From JAICLK01 sp035478715 (GTDB lineage: Bacteria; Patescibacteriota; Saccharimonadia; Saccharimonadales; UBA4665), in NCBI GenBank assembly GCA_035478715.1, contig DATIJK010000029.1, forward strand, positions 1 through 55,810: a stretch of 55,810 nucleotides of DNA. Reading direction: 5' to 3'. The stretch's first letter is position 1. Every line of letters starts with the position of its first letter. A program made the translations under genes and the position numbers. The notes beneath the pieces were generated by a model. That model worked only from the letters and a program-made list of their open reading frames with translations, did not search any database and was not told the DNA's origin. Of this stretch, positions 7,850-16,364 are shown piece by piece.

Positions 7850-8575
7850 TTATCGGCTTACATTGTAACCGACGCGTATTTTTCCGTCTTTGTTTTTGAT
7901 TTTTGTTATGGTCAGCTCCTCTAGTTCAGCTAGGTTTTTGACATGCGTGCCGCCGCAAGGAACAGCAAAATTATCAAAAATGACAACCCGTGTCGGCTTA
8001 TTTGTCGGGATATTTTCAGGAATGTGGCGGCAGAGTTTCTTCAGTTCGTCGTAATTCACAAATTTGAAACTAACAGGCATGGCTTGTTTGATGAATTCAT
8101 TGCCCAATTTCGCGATATCTGCAATTAATTCATCACGTTTTTCAAAATCGATCTGGCCATCATATTCGACATACGGGCTATCGGGGAAATGATACCCCTT
8201 TCCAGGAATCCAATCTGGGCAAAGTTGACTAACTGCCATATCTACCACGTGGCCGGCGGAGTGCAGCCGAGCGTGCAGCTTTCTCCTATCGGCATCTACT
8301 ATGATATGAACTGCTTCGTCTCGCTTAAATGAATCGTCGTCAAAATTTCCAAAGTGCAAAACCTCGCCATCAACAAAACGGACTTCCTCAACGATAAATT
8401 TAACATGATCGTTTTTTATGACACCAGTATCGTACGGTTGCCCGCCGCCTTGGGCATACAATATTGTTTGATCCAAATAAACTACGTCACGGCCATCTTG
8501 CTTTTCCACGCGCATAACATGGGCGTCAGCTTCCAAATCCCACATGTTTTCTAAATACAATAATTTCGTACTCAT
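7850..8575 (-). CDS. AlaX-type alanyl-tRNA editing protein
   Basis: A 241-residue stand-alone editing domain related to the second half of alanyl-tRNA synthetase. It hydrolyses Ser- or Gly-mischarged tRNA(Ala). The N-terminal barrel contains YAQGGGQPYDTG (about residue 40). The zinc/catalytic residues are all present: H105 and H109 in LHSAGH, and C207 and H211 in CGGTH. The length fits the longer AlaX class. It is transcribed away from the TrmB regulator; its TATTAT box is eight bases before the ATG, so the mRNA should be leaderless. Confidence 0.9.
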   Translation of the reverse strand: MSTKLLYLENMWDLEADAHVMRVEKQDGRDVVYLDQTILYAQGGGQPYDTGVIKNDHVKFIVEEVRFVDGEVLHFGNFDDDSFKRDEAVHIIVDADRRKLHARLHSAGHVVDMAVSQLCPDWIPGKGYHFPDSPYVEYDGQIDFEKRDELIADIAKLGNEFIKQAMPVSFKFVNYDELKKLCRHIPENIPTNKPTRVVIFDNFAVPCGGTHVKNLAELEELTITKIKNKDGKIRVGYNVSR

Positions 8576-8583
8576 GAACTAAA

Positions 8584-8612
8584 ATAATAGGTCAAAACTA
8601 CTTATATGTCAA
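8584..8612 (-). promoter_or_regulatory. alaX promoter
   Basis: The minus strand reads TTGACA (8607-8612), 17 bases, TATTAT (8584-8589), then eight bases to the alaX ATG. The -35 is part of the inverted repeat TGTCAA-TATGT-TTGACA (8607-8623), a possible regulator-binding site. Confidence 0.8.
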
Positions 8613-8644
8613 TATGTTTGACACTACATATAAAGCTATTTTTA

Positions 8645-8672
8645 TTGACATTTTGAATTTTTTGTCTATAAT
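8645..8672 (+). promoter_or_regulatory. Consensus promoter of the trmB-like gene
   Basis: TTGACA (8645-8650), 16 bases, TATAAT (8667-8672): both hexamers match the consensus perfectly. The ATG at 8683 is ten bases after the -10, so the mRNA would start within a few bases of the start codon. Confidence 0.85.
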
Positions 8673-8682
8673 TCTGACAACT

Positions 8683-9426
8683 ATGGATGATTACGCTGCT
8701 CTTCTTGAACAGTTCGGCCTGTCTGATAAAGAGAGCGCCCTTTATATAGCATTGCTTGAACTTGGGCAGGCAGATGTGGCTGCCATCGCCAAAAAAGCCG
8801 ATGTTAAGCGCCCTACTGCATACGTTTTGCTCGATACGCTGCGCGAAAAAGGTTTTGTGAGTTTGCAAGATGGCGGCAGCCGCCAATTCCAAGCAGAAGA
8901 TCCTCGGAAAATTCTGGCATTTGAAAGGTCAAAGGTAGCACAATTAGAAAAAGTTCTGCCTGGGATGTTGGGACTTGCCAGTACCAGCGAACTTAAGCCA
9001 GGCACCAGGTTTTTCTCTGGAAAAGACGGTATAAAGGCTGTGTACGAGGAAAGTCTTTTGCAACTTGCGGGATCCGAAATGCTGGCAATCGGCAATGCCG
9101 AAGCAGTTGAGCGCAGCATAGAGGATTTCCAAACCTGGTACATAAAACGCCGCGCTGAACTCGGAATTCCAATGCGAGCTATAATCCCCGCAACTCCTGA
9201 CGGACTAAAGGTCGCTGTTCGTGATGCCGAGGAATTGCGAGAGACACGATTGATTGAACCCGGTGATTTTACTGAACCGGTTGAAGTTAATATTTATGGC
9301 AATAAAGTGTCAGCAGTATCTTTCGTAGAAAACGAGTTAATAGGCGTGATCATTGAAAGCAAAGTACTTGCAAACGTTCATAGGCAGATTTTTGAACTGC
9401 TCTGGCGTTCGGCACGAAAGCAATAG
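8683..9426 (+). CDS. TrmB-family transcriptional regulator
   Basis: A 247-residue protein with an N-terminal winged helix: LLEQFGLSDKESALYIALLELGQADVAAIAKKADVKRPTAYVLLDTLREKGFV is the diagnostic run, given here by its landmarks GLSDKE, ALLELG, IAKKA, KRPTAY and KGFV. A PLD-like effector domain follows (about residues 90-245). TrmB proteins often sense sugars. The upstream ATG at 8614 is rejected because the perfect -35 and -10 boxes lie inside that extension. A hairpin terminator follows at 9448. Confidence 0.85.
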   Translation: MDDYAALLEQFGLSDKESALYIALLELGQADVAAIAKKADVKRPTAYVLLDTLREKGFVSLQDGGSRQFQAEDPRKILAFERSKVAQLEKVLPGMLGLASTSELKPGTRFFSGKDGIKAVYEESLLQLAGSEMLAIGNAEAVERSIEDFQTWYIKRRAELGIPMRAIIPATPDGLKVAVRDAEELRETRLIEPGDFTEPVEVNIYGNKVSAVSFVENELIGVIIESKVLANVHRQIFELLWRSARKQ

Positions 9427-9447
9427 ACATTATCAGAGGGTCCCCGG

Positions 9448-9466
9448 AAAATGCGAAGCATTTTTT
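9448..9466 (+). terminator. Rho-independent terminator of the trmB-like gene
   Basis: AAAATGC, loop GAA, GCATTTT followed by TT. It lies 22 bases after the stop codon. Confidence 0.7.
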
Positions 9467-9488
9467 ATGTGAAATTGTATCTTTGAGC

Positions 9489-9601
9489 GGCCCTTCGACA
9501 AGCTCAGGGTCATTCGCCTCGCCCGAAACTATTCAAACAAATTAAAACTTGCTTCGGTCGAGCATGGATTGTTTTACCATGAGCGAGCAAAGCGAGTCGA
9601 A
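9489..9601 (-). repeat. Palindromic element directly downstream of tRNA-Pro(TGG), copy 2
   Basis: Homologous to 1999-2113 over its whole length. On the tRNA strand it starts right after the encoded CCA with TTCGACTCGCTT, keeps the CATGG/CCATG hairpin (with loop changes), and ends in CCCTGAGCTTGTCGAAGGG. The centre is more diverged than the ends. Confidence 0.75.
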
Positions 9602-9678
9602 TGGTCGGGGTGAAAGGACTCGAACCTTCGGCCTCCGCGTCCCAAACGCGGCGCGCTAGCCAACTGCGCCACACCCCG
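9602..9678 (-). tRNA. tRNA-Pro (anticodon TGG), CCA encoded
   Basis: Minus-strand cloverleaf: acceptor CGGGGTG with CACCCCG, discriminator A at 9605, CCA at 9602-9604. Anticodon loop TTTGGGA gives TGG for codon CCA and, by wobble, other Pro codons. A TATAAT box on the minus strand (9699-9704) lies about 20 bases upstream, so its leader is short, unlike that of the CGG isoacceptor. Confidence 0.96.
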
Positions 9679-9758
9679 ATAGTATGATGATCGGATGAAT
9701 TATAGCGCAATTCATATCTAAAAATCTAGCTTTGATTCAGGGGTCACCTCTTGAAGGG

Positions 9759-9767
9759 TGCTATAAT
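9759..9767 (+). promoter_or_regulatory. Extended -10 promoter of the UbiB operon
   Basis: TGC plus TATAAT (9762-9767), a perfect extended -10 without a clear -35. The ATG of the 52-residue protein follows nine bases later. Confidence 0.65.
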
Positions 9768-9776
9768 ACATGATAC

Positions 9777-9935
9777 ATGAAGTATGCTTCCATCTTTGCG
9801 ACCATCGTTTTGATTTGGATTGCCGTCATTCTGATGGCATTTACCAGGCCGTCCGCATCAGAAGTTTTTCAGCTCTACATCGCAGCGATTATCTCTACAC
9901 TCGTCCTATTTCTAATAGGCTTCACAAGGAAATAG
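9777..9935 (+). CDS. Small membrane protein, 52 aa, first gene of UbiB operon
   Basis: A short gene whose product is two hydrophobic helices (IFATIVLIWIAVILMAF and AAIISTLVLFLIGF) joined by a short polar loop, ending FTRK. It sits behind a perfect extended -10 box and its stop is only three bases before the GTG of the UbiB kinase. I read it as a real gene because start signal, hydrophobic pattern and packing agree. Its function is unknown; a membrane partner of the kinase is plausible. Confidence 0.6.
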   Translation: MKYASIFATIVLIWIAVILMAFTRPSASEVFQLYIAAIISTLVLFLIGFTRK

Positions 9936-9938
9936 CCT

Positions 9939-11543
9939 GTGGCAACCAATCACGCAAAAACAATTGCAGCCATTAAACGCGCTCGGACAAAGCGGTTGGC
10001 AAAACTTGGCGCACGCGCTTATTACCTCAAGCGTCGCGGCCGCGACCAGGAAATGTACGACCTGCTGTGCAACGAATTCTTGTCGCTTGGCGGCGTGTAT
10101 GTAAAATTCATGCAAGGTGTAATGTTCAACTCGCCGGCGATGAAACGCTGGAATAGTCCGGCGCGGTTAAAGATTTTTGAAAATCTCGATAGCCAGCCGC
10201 TCGATATCGTATCGGTTTTACGCCATGAACTGCCGCCGGAAAAACTGCAGCAAATCGTACTCGTGCAACCGGAACCGTTCGCTGCCGGCAGCTTCGGCCA
10301 GGTTTATATGGCGCAGCACGCCAATGGGCAAAAAATAATAATTAAGGCATTGCGCCCGCTGGTCCGCGAACTGCTTAAATATGACTTGCGCCTGCTCGGG
10401 CTGTTTGGTAAGCGTTTTGCCGCACACGAATACACGAACTTCACGATAAAAATGAACGCGGCTATCAAAGAATTCCGAAACGCGACATTGAACGAAACCG
10501 ATTACCTGGCTGAGGTAAAATTCGCAAATGAACTGTATGAAGCGTATCAAGATCACCCGCACATCGTGATTCCCAAAACATACACCGATCTCTCAACACC
10601 GCACATCATAGTGCAAGAGTATCTTGATGGCATATCCGGCGCTGAATTATTAAAAATCCAGGCGGACGGCGGTGATCCAGCCAGATTCATCGAACACCAG
10701 ACCGGTTCCGATCTCGATACGCAGCTTCGAATCGCCGGCATCGAAAGCCTGACAGCGATTTTCACCCTGCCGCGAATTCCTGGCGATCCGCATCCCGGCA
10801 ATATCCGGTTCATGACGAAAAATCGCGTAGGATTGATAGATTTTGGAATTTCCGCCCCAGTACCGCGGAACCGCGCTGCATTTTTCAGTTTGTTAAGCGA
10901 ATGGAACAGAATTTACGAAAACCAGGGAACAGTCGCAGGCATGTTCGAACAATTCATGCGCTATTTCGTAAATGATTTATACCGCGCTTTAAAAAAACTC
11001 AGCACTATTACGCCGGGAGCTACCAGTTTGTCGCAGACCGCCGCGCAATATATGAGTCTTGAACCACCCAAACAGGAAAGCAATGATTTGATACGTGAAA
11101 TCGGCCGCCTCGTCCAGAACGCATTCGATAATGCGACCGGCGCGAACGATTTGCGTGTATTAGTAGAAGACGGACAGCTTATGCGCGCGTTCGGGCAGAT
11201 TGCCAATAAAGATAATCGGCTGGGTCTGGTCGTACGGCTGGAATCTTCCGAAATTCTGCGCGCTGCACAAACGTACATTTCAATGCTGCAATCATTGAAG
11301 CGGCGCAAACTCTTCGGTTCAATTCTGGCTGATGCCATCAAAGAAATCGCACGGCAATATCCTGACCTGATACATCAGACAGAAAAATCCGTAAGCGCGT
11401 CTCAGGCAATAGAAATCATCAACCGATGGCTGGAGCGCGTCGCCGTACGCGATCCGGCATTATTTATGCAGTTATTAAAACGCATCAGACCACGCGAAGA
11501 CGCGGCTAAGTATCAAACCGAGGAGGGAACAATAGATGCTTAA
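9939..11543 (+). CDS. UbiB/ABC1/ADCK atypical kinase
   Basis: A 534-residue protein with GTG start, three bases after the preceding stop. Kinase-like blocks in order: LGGVYVKFMQG (about residue 50, in place of the usual KxGQ), EPFAAGSFGQVYMA (about 113, the nucleotide loop), the lysine in IIIKALRP (about 135), GDPHPGNIRF (about 282, catalytic loop) and GLIDFG (about 298, metal-binding Asp). The loop has Gly where most UbiB proteins keep a third Ala. The C-terminus lacks the usual two membrane helices; a two-helix protein is encoded by the next overlapping gene. UbiB proteins usually support quinone or lipid metabolism; the role here is open. Confidence 0.85.
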   Translation: MATNHAKTIAAIKRARTKRLAKLGARAYYLKRRGRDQEMYDLLCNEFLSLGGVYVKFMQGVMFNSPAMKRWNSPARLKIFENLDSQPLDIVSVLRHELPPEKLQQIVLVQPEPFAAGSFGQVYMAQHANGQKIIIKALRPLVRELLKYDLRLLGLFGKRFAAHEYTNFTIKMNAAIKEFRNATLNETDYLAEVKFANELYEAYQDHPHIVIPKTYTDLSTPHIIVQEYLDGISGAELLKIQADGGDPARFIEHQTGSDLDTQLRIAGIESLTAIFTLPRIPGDPHPGNIRFMTKNRVGLIDFGISAPVPRNRAAFFSLLSEWNRIYENQGTVAGMFEQFMRYFVNDLYRALKKLSTITPGATSLSQTAAQYMSLEPPKQESNDLIREIGRLVQNAFDNATGANDLRVLVEDGQLMRAFGQIANKDNRLGLVVRLESSEILRAAQTYISMLQSLKRRKLFGSILADAIKEIARQYPDLIHQTEKSVSASQAIEIINRWLERVAVRDPALFMQLLKRIRPREDAAKYQTEEGTIDA

Positions 11544-11724
11544 AGAAGTAATTTTATTTATCAAATATCCATACACAGCCGGCACGATTGGCACGATCTG
11601 GCTCGGCAGCGCAATCTTGATGGCGCTAAACAAAAATCTGGACGGCGTCCACATAGTAATGATCAACATGTTCGCAAGCGTAATCATCGCAGTAGTCGGT
11701 TTTGGCGGCAAAGAAGTCAACTAA
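11536..11724 (+). CDS. Small two-helix membrane protein, 62 aa
   Basis: It overlaps the end of the UbiB gene by eight bases and has GAGG upstream at Shine-Dalgarno distance, so the two are coupled. Two hydrophobic helices (TAGTIGTIWLGSAILMAL and IVMINMFASVIIAVVGF) flank a short polar hairpin. Its stop overlaps the end of the convergent aldo/keto reductase by four bases. It may supply the membrane anchor that the kinase lacks; that is inference. Confidence 0.75.
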   Translation: MLKEVILFIKYPYTAGTIGTIWLGSAILMALNKNLDGVHIVMINMFASVIIAVVGFGGKEVN

Positions 11725-12551
11725 AGTTTATCGAGCGTTTCAATTTCTGCGTCGGAGAGTTTGACGTTTAACGCGCCGAGGTTTTCGTCGATGTGTGACT
11801 TTTGCGTTGATTTCGGAATTGGTAACATGCCTTTTGCGATTAGCCACGCCAATGAGATTTGAGCAGGTGTCGCGTTGTGGGCTTTGGCGATTTCAAGAAT
11901 CGTACCATCTTTTAAAACGTCCCCGCGCTCTACAGGTCGGTATGCGACGATTTGAATTGCATTTTGTTTGCAGAATTTTTCGAAATCTTTGTCGACTTCC
12001 GCTTTGTATAACACATTGAAGTGCATTTGATTCGCAGCTATCGGATGTTTGGCGAATTTTTGCACATCAAGCATGTCAGCGACAGTAAAATTGCTGACGC
12101 CAAAATTCCGCACCAATCCTTCATCAATCAATTCGTCGATCTGTGGCATAGCTTCCTGCCACGACACGTCTTCCCATGGGTAGTGAATATAAAGCAGATC
12201 GAGATAATCGATACCGAGTTTGGCAAACATCTTTTCTACAGTCGGTCGGACTTTGCCGTTTTCTACACTGGTTTTCCATAATTTATCAGCGATAAACAAA
12301 TCTTTACGATTTACACCCTTAAGAGCCCTGCCGACAACCTCGTCAGTATAAAAACCGCCATACATTTCGGCGCAATCTATGTGGTTCTGACCTTTTGACA
12401 ATGAGTACCGTAATGCTTCAATTTCTGATTCTTCTTTGCCATTAACCGGTACTACGCCGCGGTATTTCGTATCTTGAGTCGTAGCCTGGCTGGAAATTGC
12501 CCATGTTCCAATGCCGATAGGATGGATTGCTTTCCCTGATTTTGTTTGCAT
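11721..12551 (-). CDS. Aldo/keto reductase
   Basis: A 276-residue NADPH-dependent TIM-barrel reductase of carbonyl compounds. The catalytic set is present: Asp in HIDCAEMYG with the Tyr, Lys in DKLWK and His in YIHYPWED. The NADPH-binding end (AWLIAKGMLPIPKSTQKSHIDENLGAL) is intact. Length and order match the YvgN-like group. An extended -10 (TGC plus TATAGT, 12559-12567) ends seven bases before the ATG, so the mRNA is probably leaderless. The physiological substrate cannot be inferred. Confidence 0.9.
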   Translation of the reverse strand: MQTKSGKAIHPIGIGTWAISSQATTQDTKYRGVVPVNGKEESEIEALRYSLSKGQNHIDCAEMYGGFYTDEVVGRALKGVNRKDLFIADKLWKTSVENGKVRPTVEKMFAKLGIDYLDLLYIHYPWEDVSWQEAMPQIDELIDEGLVRNFGVSNFTVADMLDVQKFAKHPIAANQMHFNVLYKAEVDKDFEKFCKQNAIQIVAYRPVERGDVLKDGTILEIAKAHNATPAQISLAWLIAKGMLPIPKSTQKSHIDENLGALNVKLSDAEIETLDKL

Positions 12552-12559
12552 GCGAACTA

Positions 12560-13372
12560 CTATAGCAAATTTTCGTCGAATATTTTCTGGATTAGCTTTG
12601 CTTTCTTTGCCAGGCCGGTTTTTTCGTCTGCTTCAACGAATAACGCGTTGAATTGCATGCGTCCGGTTGTTTCCAATTCGTTGCGGCTTGGCTCTCCGCT
12701 TTGCCAGCGCCTGACGATTACGTCGTAGCGGACACCGAGTGACGAATCGAGCGATCCGCACATGCCAACATCCGTAATGTGCGCCGTGCCTTTTGGTAAT
12801 ACTTCGGCGTCGGCCGACGGTACATGCCAATGGTCCCCGACAACCACAGTAGCCCGACCATCAAGGTAATATCCGATCACGCGTTTTTCACTCGAATAAT
12901 CTCCATGCAGATTTACAACTGTCGCGACATGCGAAGTGGCCTTTGCATCTGATAAAATTCTATCGATCACATGCAACGGATTATCTACCGGCTTTTCTGA
13001 ATCCCGCCCAACGATATGCCCGAGCATGCTTACAATCAATACATTGCCTTTTTTCGTTTCGATGAATTTGTGACCCAACCCTGGTGTACCTACGGGATAA
13101 TTCGCCGGTCTGATAATCGGCTCGTCTGGATCGTCCATCATCGGGATGATTTCATCATGGTACAGGCTCCAATTCCCGCCCGTACAAAAATCTACACCTG
13201 CAGCTTGCACACGCGTAAAATCTTCCAGCGTGATACCTTTGCCCGCTGATACGTTTTCGCTCTGCGCAACCACCAGATCGATTTTTTCGTCTTGTCTTAA
13301 TCCGGGTAAAACTTTTTCAATGACCCGAATTCCGGGCTCGCCCATCACATCCCCGACATATAGGATATTCAC
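12560..13372 (-). CDS. ymdB: YmdB-type metallophosphoesterase
   Basis: A 270-residue binuclear metallophosphatase (cyclic-nucleotide phosphodiesterase type). Metal-binding blocks: GDVMGEPG at the start, SENVSAGKG, TGGNWSLYHDE (a variant of the usual GNH), NLHGDYSSEK and VGDHWHVPSADAEVLPKGTAHITDVGM. GTG start; TACAAT (13379-13384) is six bases upstream, so it is apparently leaderless. It lies downstream of rny in the same direction, an association also seen in Bacillus, where YmdB affects gene expression with RNase Y. Confidence 0.88.
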   Translation of the reverse strand: MNILYVGDVMGEPGIRVIEKVLPGLRQDEKIDLVVAQSENVSAGKGITLEDFTRVQAAGVDFCTGGNWSLYHDEIIPMMDDPDEPIIRPANYPVGTPGLGHKFIETKKGNVLIVSMLGHIVGRDSEKPVDNPLHVIDRILSDAKATSHVATVVNLHGDYSSEKRVIGYYLDGRATVVVGDHWHVPSADAEVLPKGTAHITDVGMCGSLDSSLGVRYDVIVRRWQSGEPSRNELETTGRMQFNALFVEADEKTGLAKKAKLIQKIFDENLL

Positions 13373-13386
13373 ACTAATATTGTAGA

Positions 13387-14007
13387 CTATCTGTCGAGAA
13401 CAATATGATTTTCGTTTTCAATGAAAGCTTTCGTGTCGCGGATAATTTGATCTGCATTTTCGAATTTAATCGTGTGGATTCCAAGTTCGCGGGCAGGGAT
13501 CAGATTCCGCTCTTTGTCATCGATGAACAATACTTCATCAGCAGGCAAATTTAAATTTTTAAGCGCGTATTTGTAATATTCCAAATCCGGCTTTACCATC
13601 CTGTCCCTATACGACAATAGAACCGGATCAAATGCGTCGTAATCGCCGAGTTCGATGCGTTTCTTTGCAACGAAATCGGATACATTCGAAAAAATTCCCG
13701 TGCGTATATCCGCCGTTCTCAATCTTTCGGCCAATTCGTAAACCCGATCTGCCTTTTCAAAAATCTGCGGTGAACCAACAAGCATGTCACTGGCAGTCGC
13801 CTTTTGTTTGCCTGGAAACTTCGCATTCATCCGACTGAAAAATTCGTCGGTTGTTAAGTTTCCTTTCATGACCTCACGAAACAGGGTGTCGATTTTAATT
13901 TCAGATTCGTCCACGCCATACGTTTCAGCAAAAAGCTTTATCATCGAATCATCAAAACCACCCGGCGTAAGCACTCCGCCGTAGTCGAAAAGTACGGCTT
14001 TTATCAT
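13387..14007 (-). CDS. HAD-superfamily hydrolase (subfamily IA)
   Basis: A 206-residue phosphatase-like protein. Motif I is FDYGGVL, with the second Asp replaced by Gly as in epoxide-hydrolase-like HAD proteins. Motif II is FSNVSD, motif III the Lys of MVKPDLEYY and motif IV FIDDKERN. The cap is a small helical bundle. It starts three bases after the rny stop, so it is translated from the same mRNA. The Gly change makes phosphatase activity uncertain. Confidence 0.85.
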   Translation of the reverse strand: MIKAVLFDYGGVLTPGGFDDSMIKLFAETYGVDESEIKIDTLFREVMKGNLTTDEFFSRMNAKFPGKQKATASDMLVGSPQIFEKADRVYELAERLRTADIRTGIFSNVSDFVAKKRIELGDYDAFDPVLLSYRDRMVKPDLEYYKYALKNLNLPADEVLFIDDKERNLIPARELGIHTIKFENADQIIRDTKAFIENENHIVLDR

Positions 14008-14010
14008 CGT

Positions 14011-15525
14011 CTACTTAGCGAACTCTATAGCTCGGGTTTCGCGGATGACATTCACTTTGATAGTGCCGGGATATTGCATTGTTGATTCGATTTTCGTTGC
14101 GATATCGCGGGCTAGTTTGATCGCACTGAGGTCATCGATAGCTTGGGGTTTGACGAAGATACGGACTTCGCGGCCGGCACTGATCGCGTATGACTTTTCG
14201 ATGCCTGCAAAGCTGTTAGCCACGTTTTCGAGTTCCTTCATACGTTCAACGAAGTTTTCGGCGCTGATGTTTCTGGCGCCAGGACGTGATGCACTGATGG
14301 CGTCAACCACACGTATGATCAAAGCTTCCGTACTAGTAGCATCCACATCGTCGTGATGTTGCTCGGCTGCCAGCGCGACTTCTTCGGGTGCACCATATTT
14401 ACGCAGCATCTCGCCGCTGATGTGGTGATGCTTACCCTCTATCTTGTGCGTGAGCGCCTTGCCCAAATCATGGACTAATGCGGAATACTTTGCCGTTTTA
14501 ACGTTCGCACCGACTTCTTCGGCAATCATGCCGGCGATATGCGCCATCTCGGTTGAGTGCTTCAATACGTTCTGGCCGTAACTGGTACGGTACTTCAATT
14601 CGCCAAGCAGATGCAGAATCTCTTTTGGAATGCCGATGATACCGACTTCCCTCGCCGCATCTTCGCCGGCTCGGACCACATCTTTTTCGACGTTTTTCTG
14701 CGCTTTATCGACGACTTCTTCGATGCGGCCCGGATGGATACGGCCGTCTTTCATTAACATCTCAAGCGCCTGCCGCGCGATTTCGCGCCGCACCGGATCG
14801 AAGCTGGATAGCACGATGTACCCCGGCGTATCGTCAACCATGATGTCGACGCCAGTAGCACGCTGCAGCGACTGAATGTTGCGGCCTTCCTTGCCGATGA
14901 TCCGGCCTTTCATTTCTTCGTCTTCTAGTTTTACGGACGTAACAGTGCGCTCGGCAGTTACTTCGCTGGCCATGCGCTCCATCGCCGTCGTAATAATTAA
15001 CGCCGCTTGTTCCTCGGCGTCTTCTCTGGCTTCGTTTTGGAGCTTTGATATCAGGTTGGTCAAATCGCCGCGGATATCACGTTCTGTCATCTGCATGAGT
15101 TTTTCGGCGGCGTCCTTCTGACTTAGTTTCGCCACTTTTTCGAGTTTTTCCTGCTGCTTTTTGCGGATGTCACGGATTTCGTCTTTCAGCGCTTCGACTT
15201 CGGATTCGCTCTTGCGTAAAGCTTCGGTCCGCTTATCAAGCTGGTCAAGTTTTTTGTCGAGTGATTCTTCGCGCTGCACCAGCCGATTTTCCAGTTCTTT
15301 TGATTCTGCCCGGTGCTGTTTTTCTTCTTTGCGGGCATTTTCTGCCAATTTTGCCGCTTCGTCGCGGGCATCGTTGACGATTTTGCTAGCCTCGCGTTTA
15401 GCTTTGTCGAGTTCCTTTTTGGCCTGCTCTTCGGCAGTGCCGACCTGTTTGCGTGTGATGACTTTGTTCGCACCAAAGCCAACACCAAGCCCTACCAATG
15501 CGAGGACAATTGGTAATACGTCCAT
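14011..15525 (-). CDS. rny: Ribonuclease Y
   Basis: A 504-residue membrane-anchored endoribonuclease that starts mRNA decay. Order: N-terminal membrane helix (1-20), long charged coiled coil (about 30-190), KH RNA-binding domain (GRIIGKEGRNIQSLQ, about 205), then the HD metal domain (HDLGKALTH, HHHISGEML, AEQHHDD, about 345-400). All HD ligands are visible and the length fits the family. AAAGGAA sits six bases before the ATG, so unlike most first genes here it has a leader and a Shine-Dalgarno. HAD and ymdB genes follow. Confidence 0.96.
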   Translation of the reverse strand: MDVLPIVLALVGLGVGFGANKVITRKQVGTAEEQAKKELDKAKREASKIVNDARDEAAKLAENARKEEKQHRAESKELENRLVQREESLDKKLDQLDKRTEALRKSESEVEALKDEIRDIRKKQQEKLEKVAKLSQKDAAEKLMQMTERDIRGDLTNLISKLQNEAREDAEEQAALIITTAMERMASEVTAERTVTSVKLEDEEMKGRIIGKEGRNIQSLQRATGVDIMVDDTPGYIVLSSFDPVRREIARQALEMLMKDGRIHPGRIEEVVDKAQKNVEKDVVRAGEDAAREVGIIGIPKEILHLLGELKYRTSYGQNVLKHSTEMAHIAGMIAEEVGANVKTAKYSALVHDLGKALTHKIEGKHHHISGEMLRKYGAPEEVALAAEQHHDDVDATSTEALIIRVVDAISASRPGARNISAENFVERMKELENVANSFAGIEKSYAISAGREVRIFVKPQAIDDLSAIKLARDIATKIESTMQYPGTIKVNVIRETRAIEFAK

Positions 15526-15721
15526 GATGTTCCTTTCTGTCTGCAGATTGTGCCTTGGCGGGCAATCGCTATCACGTCACTAGCCCACAACTTGTTACAA
15601 CCTGAAAATCAAATATAAATTTAGAGTTTTATCTATTGGATATTCCCGTACTCCTGGAATCCTAATAAAAAATATACCCTGAAATTACGCAAATGGCAAC
15701 AGGACGCTACATTTACATTGA

Positions 15722-16342
15722 CTATCGACCTAAAAATCCTTTTCGGCCGCGAACTAACCTTCCTACTGTCGCTTCAATGATTTTGTCTGTCTTGGCAGTC
15801 CTACTAAGATTTTTTGGTGGAGCCCACATTTGGAGCAACGTTTGATACGGCACCATACTGACTTCTAACAAACCGGAAAAGCTAAACTTTTCGGGAACTT
15901 GAACGTTTACTACTGCATTTTGAGACAATCCCATCGCCTGACGTGCTATAGGACGAAATCTGGCAAATTGAATCCAGCTGCATACGACGAATAATGGATG
16001 ATTTTCATCAATAATCCAATTTCCTTCATTGGCTTTTCTCGCTAACTCAATTGCGCCTTGAATTGAAGTTCGCGATAAGTTTTCTTCATCGATAATTGCT
16101 CCCGAAATTCCCCGACCACGTAAATAATCCCCGACACCTCCAGCTTCGGTCGCACCATTTGGTGGCCGATCTGTTCCCAATGCCCACCCGCCAATAGGAA
16201 CGATTCGAGTCACTTCAGACTCATGTTGTTGCAAATAGTTATAGCCGATCTCTGCACGTAGACCGGTTGCCTCGTTCATTGAACCATCTTCGTTGATACC
16301 GCGAGTTAATATCGCAAGAGTACCGCCTTGTTCAGTTGACAT
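15722..16342 (-). CDS. DUF218 (YdcF/SanA-like) protein
   Basis: A 206-residue protein with the DUF218 layout: strand LAILTRGINEDG, GGWALGTDRPPNGATEAGGVGDYLRGRGI (about residues 50-80, with the conserved Glu of the sEA box), EENLSRTSIQGAIELA (usual s.tT.eNa) and VCSWIQFARFRPIARQAMG. Members act in envelope or vancomycin-barrier functions, though biochemistry is sparse. There is no clear signal peptide, so it may be cytoplasmic. An extended -10 (TGT plus TAAAAT, 16350-16358) is seven bases from the ATG. Confidence 0.72.
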   Translation of the reverse strand: MSTEQGGTLAILTRGINEDGSMNEATGLRAEIGYNYLQQHESEVTRIVPIGGWALGTDRPPNGATEAGGVGDYLRGRGISGAIIDEENLSRTSIQGAIELARKANEGNWIIDENHPLFVVCSWIQFARFRPIARQAMGLSQNAVVNVQVPEKFSFSGLLEVSMVPYQTLLQMWAPPKNLSRTAKTDKIIEATVGRLVRGRKGFLGR

Positions 16343-16364
16343 GTCGGCAATTTTAACACATAAA

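Noticed and set aside
9510..9710. 66-residue minus-strand frame across the tRNA-Pro gene
   Set aside because: It reads through the tRNA-Pro(TGG) gene and its palindromic tail; the protein is the translation of tRNA sequence.
9770..9976. 68-residue frame overlapping the 52-residue gene
   Set aside because: Its ATG is only two bases after the -10 and the product lacks a coherent hydrophobic pattern; the shifted frame at 9777 gives two clean helices.
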